Part shown: piece after piece, positions 44,951 through 56,289 of the stretch
Layout of the letters: each line of letters starts with the position of its first letter
How positions within the stretch are numbered: position 1 is the first letter of the stretch
NCBI GenBank assembly: GCA_030549205.1
Contig: JAUKTV010000007.1
Location: 186,001-250,000, forward strand
DNA from: Apiosordaria backusii
Lineage: Eukaryota > Ascomycota > Sordariomycetes > Sordariales > Lasiosphaeriaceae
Length of the DNA stretch: 64,000 nucleotides
Direction of reading: 5' to 3'
Notes under the pieces: generated by a model
What the model was told of the DNA's origin: nothing
The model's input: the letters and a program-made list of their open reading frames with translations, nothing else
Database searches by the model: none
Position numbers and translations under genes: made by a program

Positions 44951-47890
44951 ATGGAGAGCGACTCCGTGACTCCCCTTTTGCATTCGGCTGTAAATACTCC
45001 CCTTCCCTTGCCTTCTCGTCCTCTCTTTGTGCTACTCTGTTTGAAACTCGTGTCAAGAATTAACCCTGTCGTCTTGTTCAACCTTAAGGGAGGGCTACCA
45101 AGGTCATCACGCTGCCGCAGTCCGATAGATGCAGACACCCGTCAGCCAAAGAGACGCTGCCACCCAACGTGGGCAACCCCAGGTGGCACCCTCGATAATA
45201 TCCCACCCAGTCTTCCAGAGGATGACTTCAGCCTGATTCGACCGCAAGAGCGCAACTTCAACGCTGATACACTGAACTACCCCACGTTTGCCCCCAGCTT
45301 GCATGGGTTTGGGAACCCGTCCGGCGGCGCAGCATTTCCTGCATGGTACGACTTCAACAAGCAAGGTATGAGATGGTGTTGTAATCCAGGCCCCCATGCA
45401 CAGTGGAGGTTGACAATGTTCCGCAGACGCGCGCTTCAATCTAATAGTTGACAACAATCACACCATGGGTGGCGGAGATGTCCCCCCAGTCTTGGCTGAG
45501 GTTTTTTCGGAGACGCCAGTGGCTTTTGCAACCCACCAGCCTCATTCTTCCTCGCAGTACGTGAGTCCTGTCGAAATTTGGGAATCAGAATCCAGTGATG
45601 TGACGGCCCATGGCTTGCGTCATTCACCAGCCGAAGAAGGCGGTGGTGGGTTTCCGCAGTCTCAGCTCACATGGGAAAGCGCCTGGTTGCGTTTGCCTCA
45701 CAGTGGAGAGAGTTTTTACGGGGTATCTGCTTGTGCGTTTCAGGCTCCCTCTCCATCAACAGCCACCTTGGGACGAACTCCTCCAAGTGTGGCCCAGCCA
45801 ACCTTGACAGACCCGACAGAGCTCCAAGAAGAAGATGAATATTTGTTGCACTTTCAGCCAGTCTATCCCGCTGCTTCACCTGAGAACACTGTCAGCTCAG
45901 CTCAGGAACCAGCCTTCCACGCGTATGTGCCACCAAATGGATACCAGGGCACATTGAGAGATAACCCTGTCGTTTTCCCTGAGAGAGAGACCCCAAAGGT
46001 TTGCAGCCCATATGTGAACGTCACAAAGCAAGGTGACAACCGCCCCTTGAAGATATCAGAGCTGCAAGACACCGATGAAGATTTCGTGGTCCCTGTGGAG
46101 ACGCCTCTGATTGGCCACTGGGTTCATGTCACACAGGGAGCGGCACTTGATGTCAAGCAAGAAGTGGTGGTCAAAGAAGAACAGATAGTGCAAAGAGATG
46201 TGAATATGTGGAGGCGCGACATGCTCATGAAGCAAACATCAGACACTAGGGCCATGCGGGCTTGCATTCGATGCCACAATCAACGAGTCAGGGTACGTAA
46301 CCGACACACAAGGACGAAGGGTACGATTCATCTAACTGCTCATACATGTAGTGTCGTCCCAACACGGACAATCCAAACGACCCTCTGGCCCCTTGCTCTA
46401 CCTGCCTGGATGTGCGCAGGGAATCCAAGAAAACGATTCACAACCTTCCGTGTCTTCGTCAACGATTGAGCTCGGTCGTACTGCACCGAGATGGTGGGCT
46501 CGGTTACACAAACCGATTTACCCACAACCAGCTCATCGACATACCCGCCAGCGACTATGCCGACGAATTCATAACGACCATTGAAATGGCTCAAGATCTC
46601 TGCAAAACTCCAATGAGACTCAAAGTAAGGGCGTTCAAGGCGAGAGAGGGTGATAAACTAGTTCGACACTTTGTTGACAAGGACGGGGTTACAATCCCGG
46701 CTTATTGTCTCATCGAGGTTAAGAGTGCCGGAAAGACTTTTCGGGAGTATTTAGCTGCCAATGCTGTGAAAGGGCTGGAAGAATCAACTGAGGAATCTGA
46801 CGATCTCATCAAGGAAGTGTTTGGCATGATTGCAAATCATCTTCGGCCATCCTTGGTAAGGAGCCCTTCCAAAATCCACCTGTTCTCGAGGTTAAACCGG
46901 TTGACTTAAACCCTTTGTGTAGAACAATCGCAATGTAAAACACAAGCAAGGTTACAGGCAGGACAGGAAGAGCTTTGACCAGGACGGCTTTCTGCTGAGA
47001 GCTGTGCGCCTCTGGTTCGCAATACGTAGGTCTTTCCCCGCACCGCTTTTCAGTATACTTTGGTTCACCGCTGAGCAATGGTTGGGCAGGTCATCAAACC
47101 GGTTCTGCGTGGCTTTGTGGCGAGGAGACGCTGGGAATGGACTCAGTAGAGCTCAAAGCCAGGTATGTACCACGCATGATTGTGGCACAGTTTGACAGTA
47201 TTCGGTATCAAATGGTCTTCAAAAGCCAGGCGCCACAATTCCTGAAGGAGTATGCCTTGGTGCTCGGCTCGAACAACATGGGAGCCTGGTTTCCCACGTT
47301 CAAGGTTACGTTTTTGTTCCTTCACAATGTGGCCTGCATTTGCAAGGATCGGTACCGCCACGCGAGAGAAAACTCGCAAGGGCGGCCTATGGTAACGCTG
47401 AGTTTCCGCCTGTTGTGTCAACAATCACGATTCACTAACTTTGCTCCTAGGAGACACGATACGGCGCAAGGGACCACACGCTAACACGATTTGTCGAAGA
47501 CGTGCAGCGCGGTGCTGTCGCGATGTTGGCATACTGGATGTACTTCAAACGCTGCGACGTGATGAACTTTGAATGGGATGCCGAGAGCGTCTCAAAGTCG
47601 CCTTTACAAAAGCTTGAGCCCGAACAGCTTAAATTTCTTAAAAAGATAGTGGAGAGGCTCAAAGCTAAATGTGAGTTGGCACGGAAGGACGAAACAGCCA
47701 TCGATGACTTGCACAGGCTAACACCTCTCTCTCAGTGAGTTCAATCCCTACCACGCCGCAAGAGGGTTGCTGGGAACATGAGTTATACTGGGTATCTCTC
47801 ATGTTTGTGTCAGAGCCATTAATGATAAACACTTGGAAGATCCCCGTCATATTTTCTACTGTGACTCCGAGTGTTGGAAATGAGATATGA
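44951..47890 (+). CDS. Regulator with extended six-cysteine zinc motif
   Basis: Seven exons (44951-45365, 45427-46292, 46352-46855, 46923-47025, 47090-47391, 47451-47670, 47736-47890) give about 854 aa. The disordered N-terminal half is acidic and Gln/Pro-rich. A six-cysteine motif follows, CIRCHNQRVRC...CSTC...C, spaced CX2CX6CX13CX2CX15C (418-461); an intron splits it before the third Cys. Downstream blocks (LGYTNRF, VRLWFAIRHQTGSAWLCG, VPRMIVAQFDSIRY, DRYRHARENSQG, EGCWEHELYWVS) match a large family of uncharacterised fungal Zn2Cys6-like proteins. Every junction restores that family sequence. DNA binding is inferred. The start is weak: the first 60 codons look unlike protein, and the true start may be elsewhere. 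Confidence 0.82.
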
Positions 47891-48589
47891 TTGTTGTTTG
47901 TTTTGCTGGACGAGCTAGGAGATCATTGACGAGTGATGACTTGTTTGGGTTTTACGGAGTTGAAAGGAATTTTGTGGCAAAACATCTCAGTGAGCATTCT
48001 TTTTTTTTTTTTTTTTTGAGTTGTTGGCATGAGACCATGAAATCTGTGTGCGAAAAGGCGATTGTGCTATGAGACTGGTTGGGATGGGGGAACGAAAGGG
48101 CCAAAATATGTAGATGTGAGATAGGCTTTGGCGTTCTCCGGCTCTGGCTCTGCAAGACAAGAGCCAGAGCTAACATCTAAAGTGTGTATGTAATTTGAAA
48201 ATTGTTTTTGCCAATTCTTGTTCCTATGATTTCCTTGAAACAAGTTCATCAGAGAGCAATTCAGGGGCCCAGGGGTAGCTCAGGGGGAACAAGTGGGTCC
48301 AAACAAGGAGCATCCATCCCCAGCTTGGTCAGCTGCTAGTATCCTGTCGATAAGAGAGATAAGGATTTCTAGGGAAAGCTGTCCGCGCCAATGCCACGGT
48401 TCGCTTTGAAGGCCAAGTCACCCACTCAATTGGCACAGTGTCCTTTCGACAGTCCAGTCCGAGCCAAACCGCCTCAACCACCACCGCAACTTTTCTTCTG
48501 CCCAAAAGCTCAAGCCGTCAGCAAACCAAACATCACAACCAGCGATTACTTACCAACTCTCCAATTCTTTCCGAGAAGAACAGCCCAAA
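47891..48589. other. Intergenic region between tandem plus-strand genes
   Basis: It holds a T18 homopolymer at 48000-48017, a strong hairpin at 48141-48170 (listed separately), and the SEC72 promoter. An ATG at 48391 opens an overlapping frame in the leader but has no family support. Confidence 0.5.
48141..48170. other. 11-bp perfect hairpin
   Basis: GCTCTGGCTCT and AGAGCCAGAGC are exact inverse complements separated by 8 nt, about 250 nt past the regulator stop. It could be a 3'-end structure. No known family. Confidence 0.5.
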
Positions 48590-49201
48590 ATGTCCGACCA
48601 AGACCACTTCACCTTCATACCCCTCTCGATCGACCCCAAGTCCAAATCCATCTCCTCCCCCACCCCCTCCTCCCGCGCCCTCGAAGCCGAGCTTTCTGCG
48701 TTGAACTCCCTCCACCGCGCCCTCCACACCCTCGACGCGCCCATGATCGTGCCCCCGCCCCCCATGCCCGTCAACCCCAAGCGCTCCGCCAACGTCAGCA
48801 AGCTCCGCGAGAGCGGCAACGCAGAGTACCGCAAGGGACGGCACGCCGAGGCGATCAAGTTTTACACACTGGGCTTGCAAATGGCGCTGACGCGTGCCCC
48901 ATGGGAGCCGTCGCAGTTGGTGAGGGAGGAGGTGCACGCGCTGTACAGCAACAGGGCGCAGGCGCACATGCAGCTGGGGAATTGGCCCGAGGCTGCCATC
49001 GACGCCGAGGCGAGCGTGGCGGCCAAGAGCCAGGGGAACGCCAAGGCTTGGTTTAGGAGGGGGAAGTGCTTGTTGGAGATGGGGAGGCTGCAGGAGGCGA
49101 GGAATGCGGTAACAAAGGCGCTGGAGTTTGAGGGGGAGGAGAAGGAGCTGTCGGAGTTGCTGAAGGAGATTGATGGGCGGATTGCTAAGGCGGGGGCTTG
49201 A
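48590..49201 (+). CDS. SEC72: SEC72-like TPR subunit of the Sec63 translocon
   Basis: Single exon, 203 aa. After an N-terminal segment with the block LDAPMIVPPPPMPVNPKRS come about three TPR repeats (roughly residues 65-195): KLRESGNAEYRKGRHAEAIK, then YSNRAQAHMQLGNWPEAAID, then AWFRRGKCLLEMGRLQEARN. This layout and length fit Sec72, the cytosolic partner of Sec62/63/71 in post-translational protein import into the ER, where the TPR domain docks Hsp70. The start is the ATG after AGCCCAAA. The final residues end Lys-Ala-Gly-Ala just after the last helix. It appears complete. Confidence 0.88.
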   Translation: MSDQDHFTFIPLSIDPKSKSISSPTPSSRALEAELSALNSLHRALHTLDAPMIVPPPPMPVNPKRSANVSKLRESGNAEYRKGRHAEAIKFYTLGLQMALTRAPWEPSQLVREEVHALYSNRAQAHMQLGNWPEAAIDAEASVAAKSQGNAKAWFRRGKCLLEMGRLQEARNAVTKALEFEGEEKELSELLKEIDGRIAKAGA

Positions 49202-50063
49202 GAGGGGAGAGAAGGAGGGGGATATGGTGGCAGCGAAAGAAAGGGCTAGTTATATAGACAGCAGAGGAGCCTTTGTGACACCGGGCTTTCGTGGGCGTGC
49301 CTGGCAGCCGGGATGCATTATTTCCTTTGATTGGGGGTTTTGTCTAGTTTTGCGGGAGTTCATCAAGGCGTTGAGGATACAATATTTCAGGGCAAACAGA
49401 GCGCAATGAACGAGAGAGTCAGAGAGATAATACCAAGGTCTCTTTTTTTTTTTAATGTTTTGACACGAGAAATAAGAATGTGAGGATTTGCATTACGCCC
49501 GCCTGATAAGTCCTGGTCCGTTTCCCACTCAAATAGCTTCCCACTTCCTCTTCCAAGTCCTTCAAGTGGCGAGCTGCTGTAATGATAAAACCCTAGCCCA
49601 ACACTACTCACGCAGTTCTACAATGTCCACATCGCCCCCCAGTCTTCACCGCCCTATCTATTGCTGCCAAGAAGCCCTCCCATCGATCCTGAACCAGAAT
49701 CCCTTTCCTGACAGTACATGGACATTGCCGATGCAGCAAACCGAGAACACGGGCAAAAATAAAATAACAATGAAAATTTCCCAAGCTCCCCCCCGAACGC
49801 GCGCTAATGATGAAACGACTCCTCTCTGCTCCTTGTGGCTCCTGCTGATGGCTTGACGACTACCGGGATGGTGTGGCTTCCGAGGCTGGTTCCTGCATCG
49901 AATGTGGCGAGAGCTACGGTGTGGACCGGGCGCTGCAAATAGATGCCCCAACGACCGCAATAGTAGTCTCACATAGCACCTGTCGATGCGCTGTTGCCTC
50001 CGTCGTCTTGGCTACTCTCTCTCTCTCTCCATCTCAACAAATGACTGTCGCACAAGTCGTCTT
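49202..50063. other. Convergent intergenic region
   Basis: These are the 3' flanks of SEC72 (+) and the small minus-strand gene. There is a T-run near 49442-49453 and a CT microsatellite near 50015-50030. No gene supported. Confidence 0.5.
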
Positions 50064-50514
50064 TCAAGCCTTCTCCTTCTCAGTGACCACCACTGACGGC
50101 TTCCGCGGACGCATTATGGCATCCTGTGTATGCATCCTCCGGTCGAGGGCGCGCTCGAGCTTGGCGCTGAGGGCCAGCTTCTGGAGATTGGTTGTCTTTT
50201 CCTCGTTGAGGAACACGCGCTGGTCGGCGAGGCGAGGGTTCTTGAGGCGCTCGAGGCCGTCGACGATGGGCCTGATCTCGGCAGACATGCTGTCGCTGCT
50301 GAGGGCGGTGGGGGCGTCGGAGGGAGTCATGCTGTAGGTGCTGTAGCGGGCAGAGGTGCGCTCCTGAAATAAGGAGAGAGAGGATTAGTTAGTGAAATGG
50401 GGGGTGAAAGATGGTTTGCTGAGAATTCGATGCAACAGCAAGCAGACGGGCATAAACAGTTCATACCGATGGAGCCATGATGGGACGGGAAGCACTGTCA
50501 AGGGATGCAGTCAT
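50064..50514 (-). CDS. Small conserved-looking protein of unknown function
   Basis: Exons 50514-50467 and 50363-50064 flank a 103-nt phase-0 intron (GTATGA...TTTCAG), giving 115 aa. The N-terminal 45 residues are Ser/Thr/Ala-rich and disordered (RTSARYSTYSMTPSDAPTA). Residues about 46-95 form a charged amphipathic helix-rich segment (RLADQRVFLNEEKTTNLQKL, then AKLERALDRRM). A basic then acidic tail ends at Lys-Glu-Lys-Ala. No signal peptide, membrane segment or Cys is visible. I do not recognise the family. GC-rich third positions and the clean splice junction argue that it is real. Confidence 0.6.
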
Positions 50515-53274
50515 GCTGGCGATAAGGCGAAAAAGACCCAAGGATTGTTTTTTTGGAGCCCTGTCGCAACGTGAAACGCCGACAAAGACAAAAAAGGACA
50601 AAGAGCGACTGGTCGAAAATGCCGATCGATATCTCAATGGCGGCGATGCAACAATGACCAAGGTTCAATCGGTCGGGCGGGAACTAAGGACGTGGTCGAC
50701 GGTGCAAAGTCAAGTGAGTTGTTGGTTGTTGGTTGGTGGTTGCGTACCTTGGGATGATGGGGAGTGAAGAGCACTAAAAGAAGAATCAGCCCCAGCCCGA
50801 GATCAGGAAAGGGGAATTTGGGGAGGGGATGGTCACTGGTGAAACGGGAGGGACCGGCGCTGCTTGGCCGCTCCGTTCTGAACTTCTGCAGCAGTCCCTG
50901 GGATGTGCCGGGTTCCCATGTGGCTCGTGGTGTCCCTCCAACCATCACCCTTGCCTTCATGAGCGTGGCTGTGGGCCAGGGCCGATCCTCACTTCCATCC
51001 TTCCATGTTCCAGTTCCGGCCAGCTGCGATGAAGCGAGCAAAGAATTGTGGTATCCCGTCATCTCAACCACGGCTCCCTCGAGCCACGTGCTTTTGCTCT
51101 TTGAGAGGGTGTTCAGAAATCACCTCAAGAACCTGTCTGTCGGGTCCAAAGTGCCCGGGCCCGTTCCGCCTCCCGACAAAGACATCACACGTGCCCGATC
51201 GGCTCAATGTGGCGTGCGTCCAGACCAGAGGTCCAGGCTCTGTCTAACAAACCAAACTAAAGCACATCTGCTCAAGTTTCCAGGTCCGAAAACATTTGCC
51301 CAGCACTACAGAGTACAGATAGGTCCAACATGAATTCTTTTTAATGGATGGGATTTATCAAAAGGGAATTGGCAGTTCCAGCCCTTCAATTGTGCCGCAG
51401 CAGTGCAAGTTATCGGGCAGGGATCCACACGAGGGCACTACACTACCGGGCGGGCGTTTTAATATCAGGCAAGATGCTCTGAGGACCTGGCGTTTTCCTC
51501 CGCGTGGCATGATGTTTCCACGTCAAAGCACCAGATGGTACACCACTCGGTGTCAATCTGACAGTTTGATCAGGCATCGCATGTGCATGCATCCGAACAA
51601 AGGGCCAGAGATAACGGCTCCCCGACTGTGTTGCCGTCATCGGGCTGCAATCAAGCGATGGTTGGCATGTGGCATCGAGTGCCGCCCGTTGGTACGCCGT
51701 ATCACAGACAAAGAGTCAGCCGTCCGCCGAGACCAACGGCAGCCAGAGAATGCAACCTCTCACACAAATGGCTCACCAGGGGTTAAACGAACTACAGTAC
51801 TATGCACGGAGTATTGTACATGGTGAGGGAGGACAACACAGTACATACAGCTACCACAGTAGTCTGCCATATCATTCTCGATCCCTGTGTTCCACAGAAA
51901 GGACACTAGCTCACCGATACTGCCGAGGGCCAAAACGTTGACACCAATTTCCTTTTGTCTGGCTACTTATATGGCCATACGCGAGGTTCTTATAGGTATA
52001 TGCAGATAGTAGGGATCAAGGAAGCTGGTTCATCACATGACGACATTCGCCCATCAGCCACACTCAACGTCCACGGTTCCATGGATCCGGCGCGCTCAAA
52101 CAAAGTGAATGCAAAGAAACTTCTTCAATCACCAATCGTAATGCCGTGTAACAGAATCATCCCCGGTGGTACAGATATGGATCAACTTGTCAAGGCATCT
52201 GATGACGGATGGGTTGTCTTGTAGCAAGATGAAGCCCTTGACGATCCACGGTTCCGGCCTTGACCACGTTAATGCCGCGCCCAGTCCTGCTACGATTCAG
52301 AGTACATATTCTCATACGATATAACATTTCTCACTAGTGGCGCCGTGCCTTGAGACAGCTAGGTTTACCGGTTACTAGGCGGGCTTGCAGCAGCTGGCCG
52401 AAAAGAATCCAGACCCTTCTATGGCGGCCCTCTGCTCATTTCCCATGAGCATTATGACGGGACGGGTGCCCACTCCAGCACCGATCTCTTCGGCGACGTC
52501 GATGTGCAACTCCAAAGTAATGTGCCACAAGTTGCTCCATGCAGGGATGCCTAACCCGAGACAGGAAATCGATTCGATGTTGTTGCCAGACTATGGGTGT
52601 TCACCGTTCTAATTCCAGTTGCACACGAAGCACAGCATGCCGAAAACCGTCGGCTCTCCAGATTATATACCACCAAAGCCTGGAATTGCCCATCTAGATC
52701 GTCTCTGCGCTCCTTCCCGTCCAACTTGACTGATCAGACCGCTCTTTCTCGGTTTGGTTATAAAAACTCCAACCAAAGTCGCCCTTGCTCTCGTCATGTC
52801 CACGGGTATCTCCATCTTCGTTCTTGCCTGAGGGTAGTACTTTTCTGACTCACTAGCAGGCAATCGCAATCCACCGAAAAAAAGAGTATCAAACATCAAA
52901 TCATCTATTCATTATATATCCCACCTTTTGGTGGAAGGACAACAGAAACTAGCCAATTAATTCAAAAAATTCCAAACAGCAAGCCAAGAACAAACACACA
53001 AATCCCGCCTCGTTTCTTTGCGGGCCACCACTCGACTCCATGCTCCATCAGGTAAGCCATTTACCCTTTTCCTTTACGGCTTCCTACCCCTTGTCCCCCA
53101 CCGTTCTGAGGTGATGTGCCATGAAAATGCTCTAAAAAACACCGCCGTGCTCTGATCCCGTCGAGAGCCCGAGTTTCCGTGGTACAAATCTGCATCTTCT
53201 TATAAACATATCTTTCTCACAGGGATTCAACACTCGCCGCATTGTTCATCTTCTGTCGCCTCGAGGGACTTCGA
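50515..53274. other. Gene-poor 2.8-kb region
   Basis: Frames up to about 190 codons occur on the plus strand but carry no motif and no convincing splice sites. I see no RNA genes or repeats. The 50.5-51.1 kb part should be promoter of the small minus-strand gene. Confidence 0.45.
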
Positions 53275-53914
53275 CTATTTCTTTTTGTGACCCGACGAAG
53301 ATTTGCCCTCTTTCCGGGACGACCCTCTTGAGTCTTTGCCGCTGTAGTCCAGCGTGATGTTGTACGACGCCATGGGATCAGCAGCGGAAGAAGGCCCGGC
53401 CTCTCCCTGTGCTCTGTGGCGGTATTTTCGAGAATCCTTGCTTCTCTTCCCGTCTTTGCGACTGGGCTCGCCATAGTTGCTCGAGGCTGGATGTGTGTTA
53501 GGAACCAACCACCCAGGAGCTTGGCCACGGAACGCGGGGGGTCCGAGGGGTTATCAAGAGGAATCACGTACGGTCTTTGACACAATTCCGACAACACCCG
53601 TGATCACAGGTCTCGATCCACTCCCACTCGTTGGTGATGATGTTCTTTTCCCATTTGGGGTTAGGAGACATGTTCTTGCACCACCCGCTGTCGTTGCGCC
53701 CTCCACAGTGGCAGCACATCCACCCGGTGCCAGCGCCATGATAGTCGCAGTTGGCCAGAAAACAGGCAGCGTTGGACGGCTGAGGAGCAGCGAAGGTGAC
53801 GTTGGAACATGCTGTCTCGTACCCCGTCCCAAGGTCGATCAGGGCTGACGGGCAGTAGTGCCAAGTCATCGATTGGTGGCCACAAACGTGGACATGCGGA
53901 TGTCCGTGACACAT
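53275..53914 (-). CDS. Cysteine-rich MC-motif protein, copy A
   Basis: Exons 53914-53572 and 53486-53275 flank an 85-nt intron (GTACGT, CCTAAC branch, ATCCAG; phase 1), giving 184 aa. It begins MCHGHPHVHVCGH and continues to HYC, i.e. MC-x8-C-x-H-x7-C. A central WMCCHCGGRNDSGWC and a distal CDHGCCRNC follow. The Cys/His spacing suggests zinc binding. The intron starts three residues after the last Cys. Exon 2 encodes a polar Ser/Lys/Arg tail ending GHKKK. No signal peptide, so an intracellular, possibly nuclear protein. It shares its motif order with three neighbours at 55.8, 57.7 and 61.8 kb. Function unknown. A run of 18 cytosines lies 18 nt before the start codon on the coding strand. Confidence 0.8.
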
Positions 53915-53931
53915 GATGGGCTATTGGACGT

Positions 53932-53949
53932 GGGGGGGGGGGGGGGGGG
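53932..53949. repeat. G18 homopolymer
   Basis: Eighteen consecutive G on the plus strand, C on the coding strand of copy A, lie at -18 to -35 from its ATG. The tract may vary in length and may affect the leader or form a G-quadruplex. Confidence 0.9.
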
Positions 53950-55767
53950 CAGGGGAAATGTGCTTTGGGATTCGGGTTTGAAGGGAGGTTGGGTACGAAG
54001 GTATGTCTTTGGCTGAACTTGTGATGTCCCGTGTCTGGAGATTTCGTTTCGAGGCTGACAGTTGGGCACTTAGGATACAAGTCTTGGTGTGTCTCCTCTT
54101 ACAATCATGGTGAAGACATGTCGGTATCCGCCTTCTTATACCATTGTCTACCCGAAGACTTTCGGGACCCCCAAACCGTCATTGACACCATCCTGAAGCG
54201 GCTTAACTCTTCATCACCCTTGTTCCGCTCCAACATGACTGACCCATTGGCTCTCTTCGTTTGTGCTCTCAGCCAGTCAGAGGAACGCTGCACCTCAAGG
54301 CAATCGTCGCCGATCTGTCTTCACAAGCCATGGCGTTTTGGGCTGATACCCGAAATCGTGCAGCTGGGGGCGTGACTACCCTCCTTGTGTCTATGGAAAA
54401 AGCAAAGAAGACTTGATGGTGGCTAGCTGCCTTGTCCAAGTGCAGGAAAGGTTGCAAAGCCCGGCTTCGATACGAAGTCACCCACAGGGAACCTTTTCAT
54501 CATCCGAAGCAAAGTCCAGCTTGATTACTCCATCCCATACGGCTACGGCGTTGTCTCCGGTCGATGTTGTGGCGCTTAGCCTCGAGGAGGTTCAACCCCA
54601 CAACCTCTTCTTCCCACTGGCGACCAATCACAACAAATTCAAAGTTACACAATCTTGCTGAGACCCCTGCACCGATCCAGGCCCAGCACCCAGGTTTCTG
54701 GTATCGTGCTTCTACCTCGGATAGTATTAGGCAGGAGTTTGCCTTTGGAACCCGGAAAGGGGTCGTCATTTCGATCTCTTTGAAATCAAGGCATTTTTCC
54801 ATTTTCGCACGAGTATGGCCATCGGAAACTCATAGGGATCAGGCTGGCGCTCAATCACACCATACCGCCATGCCGCCTCACGTTTGGATGTCCTGGAGGG
54901 TGCATATGCACATGGCTCGCATGCCGCTTGGTCTTAAGTCAGGTTTGTCATCACACCCTGTTTCCGATCTATTTTATCTCGGTTGATTCATCGGTCAGTC
55001 TGTCAGATTGCGTTATTGGCAGCCCTGGACGTTAGCCCTGCGTCATCACGAGTACATGGTGGATGGGGAGCATGTTGAGGGGTGTCTCTCGACCACTCAT
55101 GTGTCTTATGGAGAATTCCATGCCTCCGCGGTGCATCGTTCACGCGCATCAAAGCCGCCAGATCTACCAGATATGCCCATAAGGGGTATGAGGTGAGACG
55201 AGACTATCGTTCTTGTGCATTAACTGCTGGCTGTGAGGCTGAAAGCCACAATCTCAATCTGAGATCTTCCACAGAGGGTAAACTGGCCCGGTCATTAGTA
55301 CCATGACGCCACGACCACGCAGATGCATTGAACATCAGGATTTTCACGGCTATCAGCATGGATGGGGTGTGTTATCAACTTCAGCGGGCTATTCAGGCTT
55401 ACATCAGGGTTACCTCAAGTTAAACTTGACAGATTCAGGGCAAAAGCCCTACAATGCTTGGTTAAGTTTTGATTGAAAGGCTATCAACAGTTGGTTGCAT
55501 TTCAGGAATACCCAAGACCCCTTCCTCCGTTCGCATCGGAAGATCTCCTATCATCCTGGTCTCCTTCGAAAACACGGGCTGAACTGGAGGTACTTGAAGC
55601 GAGAGACATGAGGTCACTTGTTGTTCCGTCTGAAGCCCTGCCGGGGAGCAGGTGGGAATCTGCTGTCTCTGATATGCAGAAATCGTACCATTTCTTCCCG
55701 ATCCGACGAATCCTCAAGCACAGGAAAAGCCTCGCCGGTTTCTTGGATGCAGACACCCTGCTCAGAC
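53950..55767. other. Intergenic region between copies A and B
   Basis: This holds the promoter of copy A and the 3' flank of copy B. Plus-strand frames at 54031-54375 and 54413-54661 read partly like protein but lack a family or joined splice model. A minus-strand frame at 55502-55668 is a probable second exon of copy B. Confidence 0.4.
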
Positions 55768-56289
55768 CTACACACGATTCCCTATGCTAGCCGGTTCACA
55801 CTCGTTACAACAAAGATGTTCACACAGTAACGAATTTCCCTCGACAAGCATCACACACCCATAACGCCCAGTTCTGTTCCCCCCTTTCCCGCACCAACAG
55901 CAATTCCATAAACGACCTTTCATCTCGAATGGACAATCAGAGAGCGGACAAACGGGGGACAGTGGCGACGAGGAGAAGAAGGTCGGATTTTCTGCGAAAG
56001 ATGGCGGCATGGGATAAGGCAAGGACTGGACCGTCAGCTTCCCACAGGGTTGTTTGTACAACGAGTTTTTCGGCGACGCCGAATCTTGGATCTTCCTATC
56101 GGATTTGGAAGGCTTCGAAGCCGGCCTCGTCTTATGTTTCGGCTTTCTAGATGACGAGGATGATCGGACCGCAGAGCTTCCCTTAGCTTCCCCTCCATCG
56201 GCGCTACTGTCGGGGGTTGCGTTGGCACAGTAGACTATCTGCGTCTTGACATGCTCACATGGCAAGGCGTAGGCTACCTGATGGCACAT
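55768..56289 (-). CDS. Cysteine-rich MC-motif protein, copy B
   Basis: 173 aa as one exon from MCHQVAYALPCEH. The spacing MC-x8-C-x-H-x7-C is identical to copy A, which fixes this start even though the frame continues upstream to 56532. A Ser/Lys-rich linker follows, then the central WNCCWC...C and the distal CEHLCCNEC. The frame stops 10 codons later. By analogy with copies A and D, a phase-1 intron from 55775 to 55669 would instead join a 54-residue Ser/Asp-rich tail ending at 55502, giving 226 aa. Presumed zinc-binding intracellular protein; function unknown. It lies on the same strand as copies A and C. Confidence 0.72.
   Translation of the reverse strand: MCHQVAYALPCEHVKTQIVYCANATPDSSADGGEAKGSSAVRSSSSSRKPKHKTRPASKPSKSDRKIQDSASPKNSLYKQPCGKLTVQSLPYPMPPSFAENPTFFSSSPLSPVCPLSDCPFEMKGRLWNCCWCGKGGNRTGRYGCVMLVEGNSLLCEHLCCNECEPASIGNRV

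Noticed and set aside
50015..50030. CT microsatellite
   Set aside because: Short simple repeat in an intergenic region, of no special significance.
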